Shown here in pieces: positions 1-8,414 of a DNA stretch of 64,000 bases (the stretch's first letter is position 1; each line of letters starts with the position of its first letter). The translations under genes were made by a program, and so were the position numbers. Source of the DNA: Sva-07 sp963793335 (GTDB lineage: Bacteria; Actinomycetota; Acidimicrobiia; Acidimicrobiales; Ilumatobacteraceae); assembly GCA_963793335.1 (NCBI GenBank), contig CAWBZS010000018.1:1-64000 (forward strand), written 5' to 3'. The notes beneath the pieces were generated by a model, which worked only from the letters and a program-made list of their open reading frames with translations, searched no databases and was not told the origin of the DNA.

Positions 1-51
1 GGCTAGAGGGTCGACCCCACGATTGGCAACCGGCGACCGAGAGTGCCAATC

Positions 52-82
52 CAACGCCCCCCGAGCCCGGGTCTCCGGGGGC
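52..82 (+). repeat. 31-nt palindromic repeat, copy 1 (intergenic)
   Basis: This 31-nt stretch just downstream of the lipoprotein gene is identical, on the opposite strand, to positions 873-903 inside maf. The unit is an imperfect palindrome with C-rich and G-rich arms around an acccgggt-type centre. A separate 7-bp stem (22-28 with 44-50) precedes it, so the region may also end the minus-strand transcript. Both copies are seen directly; the REP-like nature is inference. Confidence 0.75.
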
Positions 83-89
83 TTCGATC

Positions 90-632
90 TCAGCCGTCGA
101 CGATGGCGGCGCCGTCGAGCCCGCACGAGTCGAATGCCGCCTGGGCGACCGCGTCGTCGTCCGATGAGGGCTCGCCAACACTGGTGAGCAGGTCGACGAA
201 GCCGTCGACACCGAATCCGGCGACGAGCGCATCGGTCGCACAGGTCACGACCGCATCGGTCAACTCGGCACCTTCGTCGACGAGCAACGCACCCACGATG
301 GCCTCGAGCGGCGACCGGCCGGTGCCCCCATCAGCAACGCTCACATCGACGTCACAGGCCAGAAGAAGCAGGGCGTTGTCGACCTCGCCGAGCGATTCAC
401 CCGAGCCCAGCAACTCCGAGTCGAGATTGCCCGAGATGCAGTCGACCTGATCGCCGGTGAGCGCAATGGACCAGTCGTCGGCATAGCCGGTGATCGACTC
501 GACGACGGCGGCCACGTCAGCGCCGGCAGACGTCGAGACATCGGTTCTGGTGGCCGGATCGGAGCCACATGCCGACAGCACGACCGCCACGGTGGCCGCC
601 GCACCGATGATCCATCCGGTCGACGGCCTCAC
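90..632 (-). CDS. Secreted lipoprotein with paired-cysteine modules
   Basis: A 180-residue protein with a lipoprotein signal: hydrophobic residues 8-19 and an LSAC lipobox (Cys22), so it should be anchored on the outer face of the membrane. The mature part is acidic and carries two modules, each starting near a Cys (D-C-I-S, then T-C-A-T) and ending near another (A-C-D, then S-C-G-L-D), which suggests two disulfide-closed helical units. The start overlaps the maf stop by 4 nt (ATGA), so it is translated as the last gene of the dusB-maf group. The same module recurs in the small protein at 40840-41097. Function unknown. Confidence 0.8.
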   Translation of the reverse strand: MRPSTGWIIGAAATVAVVLSACGSDPATRTDVSTSAGADVAAVVESITGYADDWSIALTGDQVDCISGNLDSELLGSGESLGEVDNALLLLACDVDVSVADGGTGRSPLEAIVGALLVDEGAELTDAVVTCATDALVAGFGVDGFVDLLTSVGEPSSDDDAVAQAAFDSCGLDGAAIVDG

Positions 633-1252
633 GGCAACGTCCGAGCGGTGAGCGAACCGATGAGCGTGGCAACCAGCTCGAGGGTCTCAGCGAGCGGAAG
701 ACCGATCACGTTCGTGACGCTGCCGTCGACGCGACGCACCAACGCCCCACCCGCCCCCTGGATCGCGTACCCGCCCGCCTTGCCGAACGGTTCGCCGGTG
801 CCGATGTACCACTCGACATGGGCAGGCGACAGGTCGACGAATTCCACCACCGTCTCGACGACCACGGTCAACGCCCCCGGAGACCCGGGCTCGGGGGGCG
901 TTGATGCGGTGACCCCGGTGTGGACCAGGTGACGACGTCCCGACAGCAGCATCAGCATGCGGCGGGCGTCCGCCGCATCGATCGGCTTCTCGAGAATCAA
1001 GCCGTCGACGTCCACCGTGGTGTCGGCGGCCACGATCACCACCTCGCCGTCAACGCGATGTGCGACTGCGGCCGCCTTCTCGCGTGAGAGCCGGGCCACG
1101 TACTCCGACGGGGGCTCACCTGGCAACACCGACTCGTCGATGTCGGCGGGCAGCACCTCGACGTCGAGGCCGACCGACCGGAACAGCTCAGCGCGTCGCG
1201 GTGACGCCGACGCCAACACCAGGCGGCGGGCGCCCAGGTCGAGAACGGTCAC
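629..1252 (-). CDS. maf: Maf-family nucleoside triphosphate pyrophosphatase
   Basis: A 207-residue Maf/Ham1-type house-cleaning enzyme that hydrolyses non-canonical nucleotides (dTTP/UTP/m7GTP class) to monophosphate and pyrophosphate. Visible signatures are the N-terminal SASPRR motif (residues 15-20), the catalytic AADTTVD segment (about 75-81) and the C-terminal GEPFGKAGGYAIQG block. Residues about 117-128 (STPPEPGSPGAL) are an extra loop encoded by copy 2 of the 31-nt repeat, where Maf proteins usually have a short turn. It lies 25 nt downstream of dusB and overlaps the lipoprotein gene by 4 nt. Family assignment is secure; substrate preference is not visible. Confidence 0.93.
   Translation of the reverse strand: MTVLDLGARRLVLASASPRRAELFRSVGLDVEVLPADIDESVLPGEPPSEYVARLSREKAAAVAHRVDGEVVIVAADTTVDVDGLILEKPIDAADARRMLMLLSGRRHLVHTGVTASTPPEPGSPGALTVVVETVVEFVDLSPAHVEWYIGTGEPFGKAGGYAIQGAGGALVRRVDGSVTNVIGLPLAETLELVATLIGSLTARTLP
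873..903 (-). repeat. 31-nt palindromic repeat, copy 2 (inside maf)
   Basis: Exact reverse-complement match to positions 52-82. It lies in frame within maf and encodes a Pro/Gly-rich loop (STPPEPGSPGAL). The arms pair around a CCCGGG centre, so the RNA could fold into a strong hairpin inside the message. Confidence 0.75.
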
Positions 1253-1277
1253 GTCGAGCCCAACACGGTTCCGAAGG

Positions 1278-2423
1278 TCAGCCTCCGGAGAGGGCCATGA
1301 CCTGATCGTCGTCGGGAACGGACACGTCGTCGAGCAGTTCGTCGCGACGGCGCCCGTCGAGCCAACCGTCGGGCAGGCTCACCTTGATCGGCCCGTTGGT
1401 GTGGCCCCGTTTGATCCGCTCACCGCCCGCGACGATCGGCGCCGCCGGGTCGAGCCCAGCCACGATGTCGTCGAGCTCCATCAACGTCTTGACCATCGAG
1501 AAGCGACGTCGCACCTCGGGTCCGACCGGGTAGCCGCTGATGTACCAGCCGGTGTGTTTGCGGAAGTCGCGCATCGCATGATCCTCACCCAGGTGATCGA
1601 CGAGCAGGCGGGCGTGCTGCACCATCACCTCGCACACCTCTCCGAGCAGGCGGCTGGGCGGCACGGGTCGGCCTGCCAGCGCCTCGACCAGGTCGCCGAA
1701 CAACCACGGCCGCCCCAGACATCCGCGGCCGATGACCACACCGTCGCATCCGGTCTGAGCCATCATTCGCACGGCATCGGATGCCTCCCAGATGTCGCCG
1801 TTTCCGAGCACGGGGATCGACCCGACCGCCTCCTTCAGCTCGCCGATCGCGTCCCAGCGCGCCTCGCCGGAGTAGTGCTGTTGCACCGTGCGCGCATGCA
1901 GCGCGATCGACGCCACCCCTTCCTCGGCGCACACTTCGCCGGTGCGAATGTGGGTCAGCCAGTCGTCGAACAGCCCCATTCGAAACTTCGCGGTGACCGG
2001 CACACCGTACGGAGACGCGTTCGACACCGCCGCTCGAAGAATCGCACGGAGCAGTTCCGGACGAGCTGGCACCGCCGCTCCCCCACCGCGCCGGGTCACC
2101 TTGGCCGCTGGGCAGCCGAAGTTGATGTCGATGTGATCGACGCGACCGGCATCGCACAGCTTCGCGACGGCGCGCCCCATGATGTCGGGGTCGCTGCCGT
2201 AGAGCTGGAGGCTGCGCGGGTGCTCGTCGGGAGCGAAACTGATCATTCGGTCGGTCTTGGCGTTGGCCTGCACCACCGGCGTGGCCATCACCATTTCGTT
2301 CACGTAGACCAAGCCTGGGGCGAACGATCGACACATGGTGCGGAACGGCGCGTTGGTCACACCCGCCATCGGGGCGAGCACCACGGGAGCCGACAGCTCG
2401 AATTGACCGATCCGGAACGACAT
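1278..2423 (-). CDS. dusB: tRNA-dihydrouridine synthase, DusB type
   Basis: A 381-residue flavoenzyme that reduces specific uridines in tRNA D-loops with NAD(P)H. It shows the FMN TIM-barrel start (APMAGVTNAPFR, residues 17-28), the catalytic cysteine in INFGCPAAKV (Cys104), the LHARTVQQHYSG segment and GNGDIW for phosphate binding. The ATG at 2423 begins the family-typical N-terminus; a longer in-frame extension back to 2681 has no family character and crosses the upstream gene. The 80-nt gap to the preceding gene contains a GGGGTC-T-GACCCC palindrome. Confidence 0.93.
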   Translation of the reverse strand: MSFRIGQFELSAPVVLAPMAGVTNAPFRTMCRSFAPGLVYVNEMVMATPVVQANAKTDRMISFAPDEHPRSLQLYGSDPDIMGRAVAKLCDAGRVDHIDINFGCPAAKVTRRGGGAAVPARPELLRAILRAAVSNASPYGVPVTAKFRMGLFDDWLTHIRTGEVCAEEGVASIALHARTVQQHYSGEARWDAIGELKEAVGSIPVLGNGDIWEASDAVRMMAQTGCDGVVIGRGCLGRPWLFGDLVEALAGRPVPPSRLLGEVCEVMVQHARLLVDHLGEDHAMRDFRKHTGWYISGYPVGPEVRRRFSMVKTLMELDDIVAGLDPAAPIVAGGERIKRGHTNGPIKVSLPDGWLDGRRRDELLDDVSVPDDDQVMALSGG

Positions 2424-2453
2424 GACGCCGTCCACGGTATCGGCGTCTCGGCG

Positions 2454-2466
2454 GGGGTCTGACCCC
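2454..2466. repeat. GGGGTC-N-GACCCC palindrome
   Basis: A perfect 6-bp-arm palindrome in the gap between the hypothetical gene and dusB. The same 13-nt core (A or T at the centre) recurs twice between rpoB and rpoC at 61210 and 61272, so it looks like a dispersed genomic element. Role unknown. Confidence 0.6.
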
Positions 2467-2503
2467 GAGCGGGATGCGGGGCATCGGGATCGGAGCGAAC
2501 GGG

Positions 2504-2932
2504 TCAGTCCGGGAGTGCGTCGGCCAGCGATCGGGCGTCGAGATCGATCGCAAGCCACAGTGGCTGATCGACACTCGCCCGCTCCGGCGGCGTGGTTGCG
2601 AGCACCAGATGGCCAACAGCGACCGCCTCGTCGAGGACACGGCGGTCGGCCGGCAGCGCGAACTCGAGGACGAATGCGCACTGCACCGGCGAGGTGATGA
2701 TCACCGCAAGAAAGAACCGCCAGGCGGTCGGGCCGTCACCGTCGGATGGCACCGCTGCGGCTTCGGTGGCGATGTCGCCGATGCCCTCCACGGCATGCAC
2801 CCGGGCGAGATCGGCGATCTCGGGGTGAGCAGCGGCGTCGACGACCACGGTCGGAAGTTCCACACCGGACGCATCGATCGTGGTTCCCGTCTCCAACACG
2901 GGCAGGATCACGAGGGGCTGGCCACCGCTCAT
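2504..2932 (-). CDS. Conserved-looking hypothetical protein downstream of tsaD
   Basis: A 142-residue protein I cannot assign. It has no signal peptide or membrane segment; it opens with a strand-rich part (MSGGQPLVILPVLETGT) and ends with an acidic LDARSLADALPD tail. The ATG at 2932 shares its A with the TGA stop of tsaD (TGATG), which argues for translational coupling with the t6A operon. Codon usage matches its neighbours. The longer open frame to 3049 only overlaps the tsaD 3' end. Function unknown. Confidence 0.75.
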   Translation of the reverse strand: MSGGQPLVILPVLETGTTIDASGVELPTVVVDAAAHPEIADLARVHAVEGIGDIATEAAAVPSDGDGPTAWRFFLAVIITSPVQCAFVLEFALPADRRVLDEAVAVGHLVLATTPPERASVDQPLWLAIDLDARSLADALPD

Positions 2933-3984
2933 CAGTCGATGAACGGGAGGCGCAGGTTGGGGATCGCTCCCACGTCCAACGAGGTCGGGCCGTCGGAACG
3001 CAGGCGATACCACCCCGCCGCCGCGATCATGGCGGCGTTGTCCGTGCACATCGAGCGGCTCGGCAGGAATCCCTGGATGCCGTCGGCACTACACACGTCG
3101 AGCACTTGCTCGCGGAGCAACGAGTTGGCCGCAACGCCACCGCCGAGCACGATGCCCGTCGCGCCGACTTCAGCGGCCGCTCGGCGGGCCTTGGTGACGA
3201 GCACGTCGACGACCGCTGCTTGGAACGATGCAGCCACGTCGTCCGACGACACGTCGGGGTGCTTGCGCACGTAGTTGACGACCGCGGTCTTCAACCCGCT
3301 GAACGAGAAGTCGTACCCGTCGTTCATGATCGCCCGCGGGAACCGGATCGCCTCGGGATCACCGTCGAGCGCCGCCCGGTCGATCGCCGGGCCACCCGGG
3401 TAGCCGAGGTCGAGGAACCGCGCCACCTTGTCGAACGCTTCGCCTGCAGCGTCGTCGATCGTCTGACCGACGAGGCGATAGCGGCCATGATCCTGCATCT
3501 CGACCAGCATCGTGTGCCCGCCCGACACGAGCAGCACGAGCAACGGAAACTCGAGCGACGGGTCTTCGAGCGATGCGGCGTAGAGGTGGGCCTCCATGTG
3601 GTTCACTCCGACGAACGGCACGTCCCATGCCATCGCCAGGGCCTTGGCTGCGGACACCCCGACGAGCAGCGCGCCGATCAGACCCGGCCCCACGGTGCAT
3701 GCGACTGCGTCGATGCGTTCCTCGTCGATGCCCGCCTCGACGATCGCCCGGGCGATCGTGGGGTTGAGCACGTCGAGATGCGCACGCGACGCGATCTCCG
3801 GCACCACGCCGCCGAAGTCGGCGTGCAGGTCGGTCTGGGTGGACACCACGCTCGACACCACGTCGGATCCGCCGAGCACCAATGCGGCGGCGGTCTCGTC
3901 ACAGCTGGTCTCGATGCCGAGGACCAGTGTCGATTCGTCGACGTTGGTCGGCGGCGCGGTCGGGTCGTCTGCCATGTCGGTCAT
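2932..3984 (-). CDS. tsaD: tRNA N6-threonylcarbamoyltransferase TsaD
   Basis: A 350-residue catalytic subunit of the complex that transfers threonylcarbamoyl from TC-AMP to A37 of ANN-decoding tRNAs. The ASKHA-fold start LGIETSCDETA (22-32) and the metal-binding HMEAH motif (129-133) are intact, as is VGPGLIGALLVG. The start at 3984 overlaps the rimI stop by 4 nt (ATGA); a second ATG 9 nt later is possible. Together with tsaE, tsaB and rimI on the same transcript it forms the standard bacterial t6A module. Confidence 0.95.
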   Translation of the reverse strand: MTDMADDPTAPPTNVDESTLVLGIETSCDETAAALVLGGSDVVSSVVSTQTDLHADFGGVVPEIASRAHLDVLNPTIARAIVEAGIDEERIDAVACTVGPGLIGALLVGVSAAKALAMAWDVPFVGVNHMEAHLYAASLEDPSLEFPLLVLLVSGGHTMLVEMQDHGRYRLVGQTIDDAAGEAFDKVARFLDLGYPGGPAIDRAALDGDPEAIRFPRAIMNDGYDFSFSGLKTAVVNYVRKHPDVSSDDVAASFQAAVVDVLVTKARRAAAEVGATGIVLGGGVAANSLLREQVLDVCSADGIQGFLPSRSMCTDNAAMIAAAGWYRLRSDGPTSLDVGAIPNLRLPFID

Positions 3985-4589
3985 GTCGGTCTCGCCGCTT
4001 CGAGTTCGGACCTGATCCCGGCCAACAGCGACTCGTACTCGTCGTCCTGGATGTCGTTCGACCACATCACGATGGCGTCCTCGGTGTTCTCGTAGTACCG
4101 GCTCCGCACCCCGGCGGGGACGAAGCCGAATCGGCGATACAGCTCCTGCGCACCGTCGCTCGACAGTCGCACCTCGAGCGTCCACGCCGCGCAGTCGCGC
4201 CGCCGCGCGTACTCGGCGAGTTCCAACAGCAGTGCCGTGGCCACACCGGTGCGCTGCTGTTGCGGATCCACCGCCACGTTGGTGACGTGCGCCTCGTCTC
4301 CGGTGAACCAGAGCCCGGCATAGCCCACGATCGACGACTGCCCTCGCACCGCGTTGCGACGTCGGCGCGCCACGAGATAGCAACGCGACCCGGATCGCAC
4401 CTGTGCGAGTTCGCTCTCGAAGACCCCCGGCGACCACGGTTTCGGGTAGCTGACCGCTTCGATCGCAAGCACCCCGTGGCGGAGATCGCGTCGGCGCATC
4501 GGCTCGACGGTGAGGTCACCGATCGTCGTGGCGCCACGTGGGGCCGCACCTGCGGCGTCGCGGCGCAGCAATCGTTCGATCACGCTCAT
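3981..4589 (-). CDS. rimI: GNAT N-acetyltransferase, RimI-like
   Basis: A 202-residue GNAT protein embedded between tsaB and tsaD, the usual place of RimI, which acetylates the N-terminal alanine of ribosomal protein S18. The acetyl-CoA motif QQRTGVA follows VTNVAVDP, and LEVRLSSDGAQELYRRFGF is the typical motif-B region. It is about 50 residues longer than E. coli RimI: about 25 extra residues at the N-terminus and an acidic C-terminal tail. The ATG at 4589 overlaps the tsaB stop by 4 nt. S18 as substrate is inferred from context. Confidence 0.88.
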   Translation of the reverse strand: MSVIERLLRRDAAGAAPRGATTIGDLTVEPMRRRDLRHGVLAIEAVSYPKPWSPGVFESELAQVRSGSRCYLVARRRRNAVRGQSSIVGYAGLWFTGDEAHVTNVAVDPQQQRTGVATALLLELAEYARRRDCAAWTLEVRLSSDGAQELYRRFGFVPAGVRSRYYENTEDAIVMWSNDIQDDEYESLLAGIRSELEAARPT

Positions 4590-5278
4590 CGCGCTGCCCT
4601 CGTCGACCAGTTGATCTGGGCGTCGGGCGCACGCAGGTAGATCGGTTCGATGTCGCGCGGATTGACCCACTCCTCACGCAGGGCCCGGGCGTGCGCCAGT
4701 TGCACGAGCGGAGCTGCGGAGGGATGAGCGTCGCCGCCGATCTCGCAGTGGAAGCCGTCGAGGATCTCGGTGCGGTACCGCAGCGCGCCATCGCCGACAC
4801 ACAATGCGTCCTGACTCCGAGCGAGCAGGTCTGCGACCAGTTCGTCGACCGGTCCGACCGTCGGCTCGGCAACCTGCTGCAGGCCCCCGGGCACCTGTCG
4901 ATACATCGCGTAGAACACCTCGCCCTTGCGGGCATCGACCACCGGCACGACGACCCGGTCGGTGTGCCGAGACGGAAAGGCGAGCAGATCGAGCGACGAG
5001 ATCCCGATCATCGGGACGCTCAGCGCGAGCGCAATCGCCTTTGCCGCTGCCAATCCGACACGCATCCCGGTGAACAGGCCGGGGCCGACATCGACGGCGA
5101 CGACGCTGATCTCCTCGAGGTCGATGTCGGCTTGGCGGAGCACGAATTCGATCGCGGGCACCAGTGTCTCCACATGGCGGCGGCCCCTGGTGACCTCGAA
5201 CAGCCCGATGACGCCTTCGTGCCCACCGACCGCGACGCTGACCCGTTCGGTGGCGGTCTCGATGCCCAGGATCAGCAT
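4586..5278 (-). CDS. tsaB: t6A dimerisation partner TsaB
   Basis: A 230-residue inactive ASKHA paralogue that holds TsaD and TsaE in the t6A complex. It opens with LILGIETATERVSVAVGG and contains VDVGPGLFTGMRVGLAAAKA (about 63-82), both diagnostic for TsaB/YeaZ; the metal-binding HxxxH of TsaD is absent as expected. It overlaps tsaE by 7 nt upstream and rimI by 4 nt downstream. Confidence 0.93.
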   Translation of the reverse strand: MLILGIETATERVSVAVGGHEGVIGLFEVTRGRRHVETLVPAIEFVLRQADIDLEEISVVAVDVGPGLFTGMRVGLAAAKAIALALSVPMIGISSLDLLAFPSRHTDRVVVPVVDARKGEVFYAMYRQVPGGLQQVAEPTVGPVDELVADLLARSQDALCVGDGALRYRTEILDGFHCEIGGDAHPSAAPLVQLAHARALREEWVNPRDIEPIYLRAPDAQINWSTRAAR

Positions 5279-5811
5279 CGGAATCGCTCACATGCGTCCA
5301 CGAGACGACTCCACCTGGACGCCCACGACGCGCCGGTCGCGGAGATCTCGATCATTCGCGCACCGTCGACGAGATCAGCGTCGAGGTCATCGTCGGCCGC
5401 ATCGTCGTCGAACACGTCCGGTTCCAGATGCACCACGAGGTGGTCGCCGAGGAGCGTCTCGACGACCTCACCCCACTCGACCAGCACGATGCCGCCGTCC
5501 TCGGCCAATTCGTCGAGCGCGAGATCGGCGACTTCGGCAGTCCGATCGAGCCGATAGAGATCGGCATGGTGCAGCGCCGTGGCACCGTTGCCGTGGGCGG
5601 CCGGGAGGTCATAGGTGTGCACCAGGGTGAACGTCGGCGACGTGATCGGCTCGGTCACACCGAGCGCCACACCGAATCCCTTGGCGAATGCGGTCTTCCC
5701 AGCGCCCATCTCCCCGGACAGCACGAGGAGGTCGCCTGGCCGACTCGACGCCGCCAACGCTGCAGCGATGGCGTGAGTGTCGGCGAGCGAGGTCGCACGC
5801 AGCTCAAGCAT
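5272..5811 (-). CDS. tsaE: t6A ATPase TsaE
   Basis: A 179-residue P-loop protein that powers the TsaB-TsaD cycle. The Walker A GEMGAGKT (33-40) is clear, followed by SPTFTLVHTY and the HADLYRL segment; VLVEWGE is the Walker B-like strand. A run of Asp residues (DDDAADDDLDAD) near residues 137-148 is an unusual acidic insert for a family of about 150 residues. It starts 12 nt after alr and overlaps tsaB. Confidence 0.93.
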   Translation of the reverse strand: MLELRATSLADTHAIAAALAASSRPGDLLVLSGEMGAGKTAFAKGFGVALGVTEPITSPTFTLVHTYDLPAAHGNGATALHHADLYRLDRTAEVADLALDELAEDGGIVLVEWGEVVETLLGDHLVVHLEPDVFDDDAADDDLDADLVDGARMIEISATGASWASRWSRLVDACERFRC

Positions 5812-5823
5812 GTTGAATCACCA

Positions 5824-6999
5824 TCAGTGGTCGAGGCTACGGGCCGTTCGTGGCAGGCGACTGCCGAGACCACAGACGATTTCGTAGCCGATCGTGTCGA
5901 GCTGGTCCGCCCACTCCTCGGCGCGGATGCGTTGGACACCGTCCGGGCCGTCCTGTGCTCCGATGAGCACCACCTCGTCGCCGACCTCGACCGGGCTCGA
6001 CCCGACGTCGACCATCAGCTGATCCATGGTCACCACACCGACGATCGGCCGACGCCGCCCCCCGATCAGCACGCCGCCCCCCGCTGACCACAGCCGGCGG
6101 GGCACCCCGTCGGCGTACCCGATCGGCACGGTGGCCACGGTCGTGTCGTGCTCGAACCGATGGCGTTGGCCGTAGGAGATCGCGCTGCCTGCCGCGACGG
6201 GCTTCACATGGCTGACCCTGGCCTTGAGCGCCAACGCCGGTCGGAGCTCGTCACAGAGGTGGTCGACCCCCGGGCCGGGCGAGATCCCGTAGATCGCGAT
6301 TCCCGCCCGAACGAACGACTGCCGAGCACCGGGATGCGCCAGTGCGCCAGCCGAGTTCGCGACGTGCAGCAACAGTTCGGATGCGTCGATCGCACCGGCC
6401 GCCGCGCTGGCGGCCACGGCGTCGTCGAAGCGCGCCAGTTGAACCGAGGTGAAGTCGTCGTCGGGCTCGTCGGCCATCGCCAAGTGAGTGAACACCCCGA
6501 CGAGTCGAAGCGCGGGCGACTCGTCGGCGATCGCGGTGAGTACCTCGTCGGTCCGGCCCGGTGGCACGCCAACGCGTTGCATGCCGGTGTCGATCTTGAG
6601 ATGGACCGGAACCCCGGTGACGTCGTGCGCACGCGCCGCATTGGCCAATGCAGCAGCAAACGTCGGCGTGTAGACGGTGGCCATCAGCCGGTACCGGACC
6701 ATGTCGTCGGCGAGCACGAGCGGCTGCTCGCTGAGCACCAGGATCGGCGCATCCACGCCGGCGGCGCGCAGTTCGACGCCCTCATGCACCAGCGCCACGC
6801 ACAGACCTTCGGCACCAGCGTCGAGCGCAGCGACGGCCACGTCGACCGCACCATGTCCATAGCCGTTGGCCTTCACGACTGCCCAGACCCCGCTCGGTGC
6901 CACCGTCCGATGCAACACCCCGACGTTGTGACGTACGGCGTCGAGGTCGACCTCGACCCATGCCCACCGTCCGGTCGAGCTCGCGAGGGCCCCGTTCAT
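5824..6999 (-). CDS. alr: Alanine racemase
   Basis: A 391-residue fold-type III PLP enzyme making D-alanine for peptidoglycan. The PLP lysine motif VVKANGYGHGA is near residue 40 and the catalytic tyrosine lies in the AISYGQRHRF region; HLKIDTGMQRVGV and GYADGVPR are also standard. The ATG at 6999 overlaps the stop of the NAD(P)HX gene by 4 nt; a longer frame upstream lacks family character. It sits between nnr and tsaE, a frequent actinobacterial order. Confidence 0.95.
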   Translation of the reverse strand: MNGALASSTGRWAWVEVDLDAVRHNVGVLHRTVAPSGVWAVVKANGYGHGAVDVAVAALDAGAEGLCVALVHEGVELRAAGVDAPILVLSEQPLVLADDMVRYRLMATVYTPTFAAALANAARAHDVTGVPVHLKIDTGMQRVGVPPGRTDEVLTAIADESPALRLVGVFTHLAMADEPDDDFTSVQLARFDDAVAASAAAGAIDASELLLHVANSAGALAHPGARQSFVRAGIAIYGISPGPGVDHLCDELRPALALKARVSHVKPVAAGSAISYGQRHRFEHDTTVATVPIGYADGVPRRLWSAGGGVLIGGRRRPIVGVVTMDQLMVDVGSSPVEVGDEVVLIGAQDGPDGVQRIRAEEWADQLDTIGYEIVCGLGSRLPRTARSLDH

Positions 7000-8372
7000 G
7001 ACACGATCAGCTCCGAGAGCGCCGCCGGGAGGAGCTCGACGATGTCGCCGGCCAGCAGTCCTCGGACGGCACCGCGCCGGGCCGCATCCGCGTGCAACCA
7101 TGCACCGGCGCCCGCAGCCCGAATCGGGTCGACGCCGGTTGCGAGCAGTGCCGCGATCACCCCGGTCAACACGTCGCCCGAGCCGGCAGTGGCGAGGCGC
7201 TCGTCGCCGTGGTCGACCACCAGCACTGCCCCGGTGGGGTCGGCGACCACGGTCGTCGGACCCTTCAGCAACACCACGACCTCGAGATCGGCCGCCAGTC
7301 GGCGTGTGGACGCCACTCGATCGGCATCCGGCGGGCCACCGACGAGGGTCGCATACTCGCCATCGTGCGGCGTGATCACCGTGGGCTGACTGCGAGATCG
7401 CAACAGCGGTGCAGCACCCCCACTACCGGCCGCGGCGGCGAAGATTCCGTCGCCGTCGATCACGAGTGGCAGCGCGGCGTCAGCGATCAGACGGCGCACG
7501 GCGCCGACCAGACCGTCTGCTCGACCGAGCCCAGGACCGACCGCCAACGCGCTGAAGCGGGACAGATCGCCGAGCACATCGTCGGCGAAGCCGTCGGCTG
7601 GAATGCGCTGCTGGATGATCTCGCTGCGGGCACCAGGATCAGCCCCGGGGCTCGAGAGGGCCACGAGACCGGCGCCGGAACGTGCGGCCGCGGCGGCACA
7701 CAGCCGTCCCGCTCCCAGCATTCCCGGACTGCCGGCCACCACGCGCACCGCACCCTGCCACTTGTGCGCGTCGACTCGCCGGGTGGGCAGCCAGGCCGCG
7801 ACGTCGTCGACGCCGACGAGCTGCTGGTCGGCGATCGACACATCGAGGCCGATGTCGGCCACGGTGACCTCGCCGGACAGCACACGTCCGCGCCCGAGCA
7901 GCAGGCCCGGCTTCAGCGCCTGGAACGTCACCGTGCGGTCGGCGGCGAGCACACCGTCGTCCGCCTCCCCGGTGAGCGCGTCGACACCGCTCGGGATGTC
8001 GACAGCAAGCACCAGCGGTCGATCACCCGACGGCGAGACGATGCCGGGTCCTGCCCAACGCCCGCGGAAGCCGGTGCCGTAGGCGGCATCGACGACCAGG
8101 TCGCAACTCGGCAACACCGGTGGACACGCCGCAGCGTCGATCACGCGCACCGTGACTCCACGCTGCGCGAGATACGTTGCGGCGACACGCCCGTCGTTGC
8201 CGTTGTTGCCCCGTCCGGCAATCACATCGACGACTCGCCCGTAAGCACCTCCGAGCATCTCGAGCGCGACCTGGGCCGTCGCCCGACCGGCACGGTCGAC
8301 CAACTCCTCGACCGTCTCGGGCGCAGCCGCGTCGACGGCACGCATCTGCTCCGGTGTCACGATCGGCGTCAC
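6996..8372 (-). CDS. nnr: Bifunctional NAD(P)H-hydrate epimerase / ADP-dependent dehydratase
   Basis: A 458-residue metabolite-repair enzyme. The N-terminal YjeF_N domain (about 1-200) epimerises R-NAD(P)HX and shows GRGNNGNDGRVAA; the C-terminal ribokinase-like domain (about 205-458) dehydrates S-NAD(P)HX and shows PHDGEYATLVG, LLKGPTTVV and the catalytic ATAGSGDVLTG. This is the usual two-domain bacterial architecture. It is followed by alr with a 4-nt overlap. Confidence 0.93.
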   Translation of the reverse strand: MTPIVTPEQMRAVDAAAPETVEELVDRAGRATAQVALEMLGGAYGRVVDVIAGRGNNGNDGRVAATYLAQRGVTVRVIDAAACPPVLPSCDLVVDAAYGTGFRGRWAGPGIVSPSGDRPLVLAVDIPSGVDALTGEADDGVLAADRTVTFQALKPGLLLGRGRVLSGEVTVADIGLDVSIADQQLVGVDDVAAWLPTRRVDAHKWQGAVRVVAGSPGMLGAGRLCAAAAARSGAGLVALSSPGADPGARSEIIQQRIPADGFADDVLGDLSRFSALAVGPGLGRADGLVGAVRRLIADAALPLVIDGDGIFAAAAGSGGAAPLLRSRSQPTVITPHDGEYATLVGGPPDADRVASTRRLAADLEVVVLLKGPTTVVADPTGAVLVVDHGDERLATAGSGDVLTGVIAALLATGVDPIRAAGAGAWLHADAARRGAVRGLLAGDIVELLPAALSELIVS

Positions 8373-8414
8373 GCCATCGAGCGTAACGAAGCAGCAAGCG
8401 ACGCGATCCTGCGG

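Noticed and set aside
2504..3049. Longer start for the hypothetical gene after tsaD
   Set aside because: The extra 39 residues overlap tsaD and have no coding character; the ATG at 2932 is coupled to the tsaD stop.
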